Source: JBCCFW01 sp039029535 (GTDB taxonomy: Bacteria > Acidobacteriota > JBCCFW01). From it: DNA of 14,389 bases. Shown here in pieces: positions 7,330-13,964 of the stretch. The number at the start of each line of letters is the position of its first letter. Within the stretch, counting starts at the first letter, position 1. A program made the position numbers and the translations under genes. The stretch covers positions 1 to 14,389 of the forward strand of contig JBCCFW010000184.1 of the NCBI GenBank assembly GCA_039029535.1, read 5' to 3'. The notes beneath the pieces were generated by a model that was not told the DNA's origin, made no database searches, and saw only the letters and a list, made by a program, of their open reading frames with translations.

Positions 7330-9863
7330 TGCGACGCATCTCGCGACGACCGGCCCTCGCCGCCGTGCTCGGACCGCTCCTGGCGACGCTGCTGGTCGCG
7401 CCGGCGACGGCCGGCGACCTGGCCATCCGCGCAGGTCAGGTCCACGTGGGCGACGGCCGCGTCCTCGGCGACACCCTCGTCGTCGTCACCGACGGACGCA
7501 TCGCCTCCCTCCAGCCGGGCGGTCAGCGACCGCCAGCGGGAGTCGACCTGCTCACCTGTGAGCATCTCGTCCCCGGTCTCCTCGCCGCCGACGTGCGCGC
7601 AGGCGAGCCCGGCGACGCCCGCTCGGTCGAGCCTGGACGTCGGGCCATCGACCTCGTCGGTCCCATCCCCGACGAGCCCCTCCTGGCCAACGGCGTCACC
7701 TCGTTGGTGCTCGCGCCGGGTCGCACCCGCCTCGTGCCGGGTCGGCTCGGCGTGGTCCGTCTCCACGAGAGCTCGTTCCGATGGAGCGAGCTCGGCGACG
7801 GCCCGCCGGTGGCCGTGCTCGCGGCGGATGCCCTGTTCCCGCCTCCGCTCCACGAGCCGCAGGTCCCCATCAACATCGACAACCCGTACGAGCCGGCGAA
7901 GCAGCAGCGTCCGAGCACGCTGGCCTCCGCGGCCGCGACGCTACGCTCGGTGCTCACGGAGGCGGCGCAGGGTGAGGGTCACGAGGCCTACCGTCAGGTG
8001 GTCCGACGCGAGCTGCCGTTCCGCGTCGTCGCCAACACCGAGCTCGAGATCGCCGCGGCCCTGCGGCTGGCCTCCGAGCACGGCCTGCAGTTGGTGATCG
8101 TCGGCGGTGCCGAGGCCTGGACGCGCGCCGACGAGCTGGCGGCGGCCGACGCCCTCGTGCTGCTCACGCGAGCGGCACCGGGTCTCGGCCAGTGGCGCTC
8201 CGGCCTGAGGACGCGTCCGGACAACGCCGCACGTCTCGCCGAAGCCGGTGTCGAGGTCGCGCTGGCGGCCGACGGACATCCGGACCCACTGCTCATCGCG
8301 TCGGCGGCGGTGCGCTCGGGCCTTCCCGAGCACCTCGCGCTGGCGGCGGTCACCGGTCGCGCCGCACGGGCCGCGGGTGTCACGGGCCTGGGAGTCATCG
8401 AGCCCGGAGCCGCGGCCGACCTCGTCGGCCTGGACGACGCTCCCCTCTCATTGCGGGCGCAGCCGAGCTTCGTCGTCGTCGACGGCGACCTGCGGCACGA
8501 GACGGCGAGCTCCTGGAGCGACTCGGAGTGGCTCGTCCTCAAGGCGGGTCGTCTCCACGACGGCACGCGCTGGCACGACGATGCCCGCGTGGTCATCCGC
8601 GACGACCGCGTGGTGGCGGTGGGTGACGCGAGCGCCAGCATCCCCCGCGACGCTCGGGTCCTCGACTTCGGACCGGACGCGTCGATCACCCCGGGTCTCA
8701 TCGATGGCTTCTCGCTGGTCGGTCTCGATCCCGGCAGCGCTCCCGGAGGCGGTGCTCGCGTGAAGGGCTCGGCTGCCATGGAGCGCAACCACCCGACCAT
8801 CCAGCAGGCGCGCGCCGCCGGGCTCACCTCGGGTCTCATCGTGCCGGCGACCAGCGGCCTGGTCCGGGGCCAAGCCGACCTCGTGGCCTTCGCCGAGAAG
8901 GTGAGCGACGACGACGAGCACCACGATGATGCGCCCGCGCGGCTCCCGGTCCTGACGGCCGGTCCCGCGATGGTGTTCGTGCTCGACGGCGGTCCCAGCG
9001 ACGGTGGGACCCGCGGGCCGCGCATCCAGGGCTTGAAGAAGACCCTGGGCCAGGCGCGGAGCTATCACCAGTCCTGGCTCAACTACGCCGAGGCCAAGAA
9101 AAAGGCGAAGAAGTCAGGCGGCAAGAAGAACGCCCGCGGCAAGGCCAAGAGCAAGAAGGCCGCCCCGAGCGGTGAGCTCGCCAACCGCTTCCGCAGCGGA
9201 CGCCACGACGTCGGCGGCCCTCGCTCCGGGAAGACGCCTTCGGGCAAGTCGGCCAAGGCCAAGGGCGGCCAGAGACCGCCTTCGACGGCTCCCAAGGCTC
9301 CGGAGAAGAACCCGGAGCTCGAGCCCTACCGCGACCTGTTCCGCGGCAAGAAGAAGGTTCTCCTCCGGGCCGGTCGGCACGACACGATCCTCGCAGGCGT
9401 CGACGCGGTCTCGAAGATGGGTCTCAAGCCCATCCTCGTGGGCGCGGAAGAAGCCGACCTCGTCGCCGAGCAGCTCGCGGCCAAGAAGGTGCCGGTGCTA
9501 CTGCGACCGGACCTCCAACGCTCCGACGCCGGTCGTCAGGTGGTGGTGGCCGCCGAGCTCGCGGCCGCAGGCGTGAAGGTGGTCTTCGGCTCGCAGCGCT
9601 TCGGCGCGGCGGCCGAGCTCCCGCTGGCGAGCGCCGCCGCGGTGCGGGGCGGTCTCTCGCCCGAGGACGCGCTGACGGCGATGACCGGTCGACTGGCCGA
9701 GACCCTGGGTCTCCCGGCCGGTCGACTGCGCGCCGGCTCGCGGGCCGACTTCGCGGTCTTCTCCGGCGACCCGCTCGAACCGAGCTCCCGCGTCCTCGCG
9801 GTGGGCATCGACGGACGACTCGTCCACGAATGGGGCGACGACCAGGGGGGATGGGACTCATGA
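7329..9863 (+). CDS. Exported fusion of two amidohydrolase-like modules, both lacking the metal site (array gene 5)
   Basis: This 844-residue protein is about twice the length of its neighbours. ATG 7329 is preferred over the adjacent GTG 7326 because GGAGAGG at 7315-7321 is then 7 rather than 4 bases away. The Sec signal peptide is residues 1-28 (cleavage near ATA). Module A spans about 29-392. Its motif VPGLLAADVRAG (81-92) has DVR for HxH. It keeps ALAADGH (311-317) at the Asp site, and its C-terminal signature is PGAAADLVGLDDAPL (359-373). Module B starts at about 400 without a second signal peptide. Its motif TPGLIDGFSLVG (454-465) has FSL for HxH. It carries the Tyr/Trp helix (SYHQSWLNY, 578-586) and then a very Lys-rich low-complexity stretch (about 590-660), a barrel part with no His ligands, and the signature LRAGSRADFAVFSGDPLEPSS near the end. 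It probably arose by fusion of two adjacent array genes. Confidence 0.83.
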   Translation: MRRISRRPALAAVLGPLLATLLVAPATAGDLAIRAGQVHVGDGRVLGDTLVVVTDGRIASLQPGGQRPPAGVDLLTCEHLVPGLLAADVRAGEPGDARSVEPGRRAIDLVGPIPDEPLLANGVTSLVLAPGRTRLVPGRLGVVRLHESSFRWSELGDGPPVAVLAADALFPPPLHEPQVPINIDNPYEPAKQQRPSTLASAAATLRSVLTEAAQGEGHEAYRQVVRRELPFRVVANTELEIAAALRLASEHGLQLVIVGGAEAWTRADELAAADALVLLTRAAPGLGQWRSGLRTRPDNAARLAEAGVEVALAADGHPDPLLIASAAVRSGLPEHLALAAVTGRAARAAGVTGLGVIEPGAAADLVGLDDAPLSLRAQPSFVVVDGDLRHETASSWSDSEWLVLKAGRLHDGTRWHDDARVVIRDDRVVAVGDASASIPRDARVLDFGPDASITPGLIDGFSLVGLDPGSAPGGGARVKGSAAMERNHPTIQQARAAGLTSGLIVPATSGLVRGQADLVAFAEKVSDDDEHHDDAPARLPVLTAGPAMVFVLDGGPSDGGTRGPRIQGLKKTLGQARSYHQSWLNYAEAKKKAKKSGGKKNARGKAKSKKAAPSGELANRFRSGRHDVGGPRSGKTPSGKSAKAKGGQRPPSTAPKAPEKNPELEPYRDLFRGKKKVLLRAGRHDTILAGVDAVSKMGLKPILVGAEEADLVAEQLAAKKVPVLLRPDLQRSDAGRQVVVAAELAAAGVKVVFGSQRFGAAAELPLASAAAVRGGLSPEDALTAMTGRLAETLGLPAGRLRAGSRADFAVFSGDPLEPSSRVLAVGIDGRLVHEWGDDQGGWDS

Positions 9864-11113
9864 GCAACCCTCGCAACTGCATGACATCCACGCTGCGCCT
9901 CGTCGCGCTGCTCTGCCTGCTGGGCCTCGCCCCGGCGGTCGTCGCCAAGACCATCGTGGTCCGCGCCGGCAAGGTCTACCCGGTGTCCTCCCCTCCCATC
10001 GAGGACGGGGTGGTCGTCGTCACCGACGGGCTCATCGAGGCGATGGGACCGGCGAGCTCGGTGCGCATCCCGGCCGGCGCTCAGGTCATCCACGAGGACG
10101 ACGCCTGGCTCTTCCCCGGATACGTCGACCTTCACACCCACGTCGCCGGCACCGACCTCAACGACACGGTGTACCCGGTGAACTCCGAGCTCAACGTGCT
10201 CACGCAGCTCGTGCCGGGGAACCAGGAGCTGCTCGAAGGCATCGCCGGCGGCGTGACGACGTCGCTCTTCATCCCCGGCTCGGGTTCGAATCTCGGTGGC
10301 TTCGGTGCGCTGCTCAAGACCGCAGGCGAAGACCTGGACGAGCTCGTCCTCCGCTTCCCCGGTGCCATGAAGATCGCGCAGGCTGGCAACCCGGAACGTC
10401 GGAGCGGCGAGACCGGCCGCGGTCGCCTGGGCATGAACTGGAACATCCGTCGTGAGCTCCAGCAGGGCAAGGACTACCACGAGGCCTGGGTGGCCTACGA
10501 GCAGGGCCGTGCCACGCATCCGCCGGAGCGCATCCAGCGCTTCGAGCTCATGCGCGGCCTGTTCCGACGCGAGTTCCCGGTCATGGTGCACACGCAGTGG
10601 GCACCGGTGTTCCAGTCGTCGCTGCGCATCCTCATCGACGAGCTGGGCTTGTGGATGGTGCCGGGTCACTCGACCTTCGACAGCTTCCACAACGCGCCGC
10701 TCATCATCGAGCGGGGGGTCGCCGTGAACCTGGGTCCGCGCAACTACCACGTGGACTACGACACGGGTCAGTTCCTCGGACTGGCGGCGAAGTACCACGA
10801 GGAGGGGGTCGAGGACCTGTCCCTCAACACCGACTCCCCGGTCATCGCCCAGGAGGAGTTGTTCATGCAGGGGACCATGGCGGTGCGCTTCGGCCTGCCC
10901 TGGGAGGAAGCCATCGCGGGCCTGACCCTGGAGCCTGCCAAGGCCATCGGCATCGCTCATCGGGTCGGCTCACTCGACGAGGGCAAGGACGGCGATCTCG
11001 TGCTGTGGACCGGCGACCCCATCGACCCACGCTCGTCGGTGTTGGTGGTCGTCTCACTCGGTCGGGTGGTGCTCGACCAGCGCCCGGGCTCGGACCAGGC
11101 GAGGAGGTTCTGA
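9860..11113 (+). CDS. Exported metal-dependent amidohydrolase, the only catalytically complete copy (array gene 6)
   Basis: This 417-residue protein starts at ATG 9860 (ATGA overlap), with a G-rich site (AGGGGGG) 9 bases upstream. An in-frame ATG at residue 8 is an alternative. The Sec signal peptide is residues 1-29 (cleavage after VVA). All expected metal ligands of the binuclear COG1228-type enzymes are visible: His92 and His94 in FPGYVDLHTHVAG, candidate bridging (carboxylated) Lys171 in GAMKIAQAGNPER, His244 in VMVHTQ, His270 in VPGHSTFD, and the catalytic Asp325 in LNTDSP. The Tyr/Trp helix (KDYHEAWVAY, 204-213) is present, but without the long Lys-rich stretch found in its paralogs. 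The C-terminal beta domain carries DLVLWTGDPIDP (379-390). Characterised relatives with signal peptides include Xaa-Arg/Lys/Pro dipeptidases. HutI and other cyclic-amide hydrolases share the fold. The substrate is unknown. This is the likely catalytic member of the operon. Confidence 0.9.
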   Translation: MSNPRNCMTSTLRLVALLCLLGLAPAVVAKTIVVRAGKVYPVSSPPIEDGVVVVTDGLIEAMGPASSVRIPAGAQVIHEDDAWLFPGYVDLHTHVAGTDLNDTVYPVNSELNVLTQLVPGNQELLEGIAGGVTTSLFIPGSGSNLGGFGALLKTAGEDLDELVLRFPGAMKIAQAGNPERRSGETGRGRLGMNWNIRRELQQGKDYHEAWVAYEQGRATHPPERIQRFELMRGLFRREFPVMVHTQWAPVFQSSLRILIDELGLWMVPGHSTFDSFHNAPLIIERGVAVNLGPRNYHVDYDTGQFLGLAAKYHEEGVEDLSLNTDSPVIAQEELFMQGTMAVRFGLPWEEAIAGLTLEPAKAIGIAHRVGSLDEGKDGDLVLWTGDPIDPRSSVLVVVSLGRVVLDQRPGSDQARRF

Positions 11114-12330
11114 TGCGACGTCTCGACGGACGCTGGCTCCTGGCCGCGCTGCTCGCCTCCTTCGTCTCGACCGGCTCCCCGGTCCGGGCCGGGGACGAGA
11201 TCCTCTACATCGAGACCGCCGAGGTGCTCACCGGCACGGGCAAGAGCATCGAAGGCGGCAAGATCGTCGTGAAGAACGGGAAGATCACGGAGGTCGGTGC
11301 CGACGTCCGTCGTCCCCGCTTCTCCAAGCGCATCGACGCCCGCGACCGCGTGGTCACGCCAGGCTTCGTGGTCCCGTGGAGCCACGTCGGCCTGCCCCCG
11401 GCGGGTCGGCGTCGCGGCGGCGATCGCGGCCTGCAGGTGGGCACGCGCCCGGGCGGCAGCCCGAAGGCCGAGCTCATCATCAACCCGACCGCCCAGGAGA
11501 TCTTCCTCGGCTCGGGCATCACCTCGATCGCGCTCTTCTCGCCGGGCACGAACACGGGCTTCCGTGGTCGCGCGGTGGTCATCACGCCCAAGGGACGTCT
11601 CGCGAAGGACCTGGTCATCCAGGACACGGTCGCCGCCGAGATGGTCGTCGCGGCGCACCCGACCTGGCGCAAGAAGATCGGCGACGTCGTCGAACGTCAC
11701 GAGAAGAAGCAAGACGAAGCGAAGAAGAGCGGCAAGAAGAAGAAGGGCAAGGCCTCCCCCACCGAGGAGGTCCTCACCGGCAAGCGGCCGCTCATCGTGC
11801 AGCTCCAGGTGGCCGGCTCCAACCGGAGCGCGGCGGCGTCTTGGGTGGCCCTCGACGACGTGCTGCCCTTGAAGGACATGAACGTCTCCATTCTCGAGAC
11901 GGGTCACGTCCAGGCGATGGCCGACGAGCTGAAGAGAGTGGGCGCCCGCGTGCTCACCTACCCGGTCCTGGTCACGGCGCACCGCACGCGCTACGCGGTC
12001 AACCGGGCAGCGGCGCTGGAGAAGGAGAAGGTGCCTTACGCCTTCATCCTCCCCAGCGACTCGGTCGGTGGCGCGACGCAGCTTCGCGACGCGGCCATCG
12101 AGATGATCCGCACGGGTTGCAGCGAGGAGAAGGTCCTCGCTGCGCTCACCTCGGAGGCGGCCAAGGCCATCGGCATGGAGAAGAAGCTCGGCTCCATCGC
12201 CAAGGGGCGACGCGCCGACCTCCTCTTCTTCGACGGCCCTCCCTTCGTGCCGACAACCAGCCTCAGCTCGGTGTGGGTGGCCGGTGAAGAGGTCGAGCTC
12301 ATGCCGATCGCGCAGCGGGAGGACAGCTGA
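11113..12330 (+). CDS. Exported amidohydrolase-like protein with half-lost metal motif WSH (array gene 7)
   Basis: This 405-residue protein starts at ATG 11113 (TGATG overlap), with GAGGAGG ending 5 bases upstream. A much longer open frame runs back to 10597 inside the previous gene and is not used. The Sec signal peptide is residues 1-26 (cleavage after VRA). The motif VTPGFVVPWSHVG (81-93) keeps the second His (His91) but has Trp89 for the first, so HTH has become WSH. GITSIALFSPG (135-145) and FRGRAVVITP (150-159) match family strands. A Lys-rich stretch (196-213, about 11 Lys) precedes RPLIVQLQVAG (225-235), which lacks His. The catalytic-Asp region reads FILPSDSVGG (311-320), so an Asp is retained nearby. 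The C-terminal signature IAKGRRADLLFFDGPP (362-377) is intact. It is a predicted non-catalytic paralog that looks less far diverged at the motif than most of the others. Confidence 0.82.
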   Translation: MRRLDGRWLLAALLASFVSTGSPVRAGDEILYIETAEVLTGTGKSIEGGKIVVKNGKITEVGADVRRPRFSKRIDARDRVVTPGFVVPWSHVGLPPAGRRRGGDRGLQVGTRPGGSPKAELIINPTAQEIFLGSGITSIALFSPGTNTGFRGRAVVITPKGRLAKDLVIQDTVAAEMVVAAHPTWRKKIGDVVERHEKKQDEAKKSGKKKKGKASPTEEVLTGKRPLIVQLQVAGSNRSAAASWVALDDVLPLKDMNVSILETGHVQAMADELKRVGARVLTYPVLVTAHRTRYAVNRAAALEKEKVPYAFILPSDSVGGATQLRDAAIEMIRTGCSEEKVLAALTSEAAKAIGMEKKLGSIAKGRRADLLFFDGPPFVPTTSLSSVWVAGEEVELMPIAQREDS

Positions 12331-13964
12331 TGACCACCCGAGCCCTCCGTCTCCTGCTCGTGCCGATCGTTGCCCTCGGTCTCGGCGTCGCTTCCTCGTG
12401 GGCCGACGAGACAGGTCATCCGAGCGCTCCGCCTCAGCATGAGCACGGCCACGATCATGAACACGGCCATGGTCCGCACGACGACCATGATGACCACGAC
12501 GAGCTCACGCCCCGGAGCTTCCCCGACGAGGTCGGCCGCTCGCGCCCCTCGAAGTCGGACTCGAAGAGCAAGAGCTCGCGACCGCGCCGCATCCCTCGCG
12601 TGGAACGGAAGGTCGAGGCGCCGCCGATGGCGATCATGGGTGGCGACGTCTACCCGGTCACCTCCGAGCCCATCCCCGGCGCCACGGTGCTGCTCCGCGA
12701 CGGTCGCATCGAGGCCATCCTCGATCCCCGCCGACGGTCTCATGCGAAGAAGATCGACCGTCTCGACGACGAGTACGGGCGTCTCGACGTCACGGGCCTC
12801 CGGGTCTACCCGGGTCTCGTGACGGCCGGCGCCCCGAACATGGGCCTGGCCGCCGCGTCGCGGGCGGGCTCGTCCTCTCGCGCGCTCGAGCGTCGGCCCG
12901 CCGACAGCTACGACCACGGTCAGGAGGCCCTGCGCTGGGCCACGGCCAACGGCGTCACGGCCGGCTTCGTCTCCATCTGGCCGGGCGGTGCCCGCGGGCC
13001 GCTCGCCTGTCGAGGCGACGTCCTCAAGATCCAACCTGGTGACGCGACCGGCGTGCTCGTGCGCGAGGGCGCCGCGGTCTGGGGCCGGGCGAACAGCCTG
13101 CTCTCGACTCGAGGGCAGCGTCAGCTCGAGAAGGCCATCGAGGCGGCCCGCGAGCATCGCAAGAACGATCGCAAGAAGCGCCCCTCGCAGCGCAAGTCGG
13201 CGGGGCATCACCAGGCCGTCCTCGACCTCGTCAACGGTGACATTCCGCTGTACGTGTCACCGGGTTCGCCGGGCCAGGTCAAGCGGATGATCGAGCTCGC
13301 CGAGGAGCACGGCCTCCGGCTGGTGTTCTACCAGTGCCCCGACGCCTGGGTGTTCGCCGAGGACATCAAGCGCATCGGCGCGTCGGTCGTGCAGCCGGTG
13401 CGCTCCAGCGGCTGGAGCAAGCCGCGCGGGTCACGGCGCACGGAAGTCACCGGTGGCTGGAAGTTCGACGCGCTCAAGCTCTTCCGCGACACGGGCGTGC
13501 CCCTGGCCATCGTCACCCCCATCGACTCCATCCCCACCTGGGGCGTGGCCGGTCGGGACTTGGCGAGCCTGCCGCTCGAGGCCGCGTTCGCTCAGCGTGT
13601 CGGGCTCACGGCGCAGGAAGCGCTGGAGGGCATCACCATCGGTGCGGCCCGCCTGCTGGGCGTGGACGATCGCATCGGCTCGATCGAGGTGGGCAAGGAC
13701 GCGGACGTCATCGTCGTCGACGGCGACATCCTCGACTACCGGAGCCTCGTGCGTCGCAGCATCGTCAACGGCCAGATCGTGTATCGGGCCGAGACCGACC
13801 AGACCTTCGCCTGGATCACCGAGCGTCGCGACCGCACCTTGCCCGACCACCCGCTCAAGCGGAAGGAGCCGGCTCCGGCGGAGACGGAAGAGGAAGCTGC
13901 TGAGGCGGACGCCGAGACCGACGCGACCGAGGCTCCCGAGAGCGACGTGACGGCCAGCCGGTGA
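12330..13964 (+). CDS. Exported amidohydrolase-like protein with N-terminal His-rich segment, lacking the metal site (array gene 8)
   Basis: This 544-residue protein starts at ATG 12330 (TGATG overlap), with GGGAGG 7 bases upstream. The Sec signal peptide is residues 1-25 (cleavage near SSWA). Exactly at the mature N-terminus lies a segment with ten His between residues 30 and 56, mixed with Asp, Glu and Gly, followed by a Ser/Lys/Arg linker to about 95. The beta domain starts at MAIMGGDVYPV (100-110). The motif VYPGLVTAGAPNMG (159-172) has GAP for HxH. The barrel has a basic linker rich in Arg/Lys, IPLYVSPG without His, and TPIDS, which keeps an Asp near the catalytic position. IGSIEVGKDADVIVVDGD is the C-terminal signature. 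The last ~40 residues are an acidic Glu/Ala/Asp tail. The His-rich segment could bind Zn, Ni or Cu, perhaps buffering metal for the intact paralog. That role is inference. Confidence 0.82.
   Translation: MTTRALRLLLVPIVALGLGVASSWADETGHPSAPPQHEHGHDHEHGHGPHDDHDDHDELTPRSFPDEVGRSRPSKSDSKSKSSRPRRIPRVERKVEAPPMAIMGGDVYPVTSEPIPGATVLLRDGRIEAILDPRRRSHAKKIDRLDDEYGRLDVTGLRVYPGLVTAGAPNMGLAAASRAGSSSRALERRPADSYDHGQEALRWATANGVTAGFVSIWPGGARGPLACRGDVLKIQPGDATGVLVREGAAVWGRANSLLSTRGQRQLEKAIEAAREHRKNDRKKRPSQRKSAGHHQAVLDLVNGDIPLYVSPGSPGQVKRMIELAEEHGLRLVFYQCPDAWVFAEDIKRIGASVVQPVRSSGWSKPRGSRRTEVTGGWKFDALKLFRDTGVPLAIVTPIDSIPTWGVAGRDLASLPLEAAFAQRVGLTAQEALEGITIGAARLLGVDDRIGSIEVGKDADVIVVDGDILDYRSLVRRSIVNGQIVYRAETDQTFAWITERRDRTLPDHPLKRKEPAPAETEEEAAEADAETDATEAPESDVTASR
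12417..12497 (+). other. Region encoding a His-rich metal-binding-like segment
   Basis: Codons 30-56 of array gene 8 specify ten His in 27 residues, in HxHxH patterns (HEHGHDHEHGHG) and then HDDHDDHD. Similar His/Asp stretches occur in zinc and nickel chaperones, ZnuA-type loops and metal-storage tails. Here it sits right after the predicted signal-peptidase site, so it should be exposed outside the cytoplasm. Confidence 0.7.

Larger units (their letters stand above)
1990..13964 (+). other. Gapless operon segment of eight exported amidohydrolase paralogs (nine modules)
   Basis: Eight genes are joined with no spacer. The junctions are GTGA at 3534-3537, ATGA at 4649-4652, ATGA at 5893-5896, TGATG around 7329, ATGA at 9860-9863, TGATG around 11113 and TGATG around 12330. 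A further GTGA at 13961-13964 leads into the PLP-enzyme gene. Such overlaps imply one transcript and coupled translation. All eight products start with a Sec signal peptide, and all nine modules share the amidohydrolase beta-domain and barrel signatures. Only one module keeps the HxH metal site. No frameshift or internal stop is seen in any of them, which argues against ordinary decay. They are divergent paralogs rather than recent duplicates, since only short motifs match between them. Confidence 0.85.

Noticed and set aside
1990..13964. The degenerate array genes as ordinary decaying pseudogenes
   Set aside because: All are full length and in frame with signal peptides, start sites and the C-terminal signature, and their overlapping junctions are intact. 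Loss is confined mainly to the metal ligands.
1990..13964. Recent tandem duplication or recombination repeats among the array genes
   Set aside because: I see only short shared motifs at the protein level and no extended identical DNA between modules, so the copies are old and divergent.
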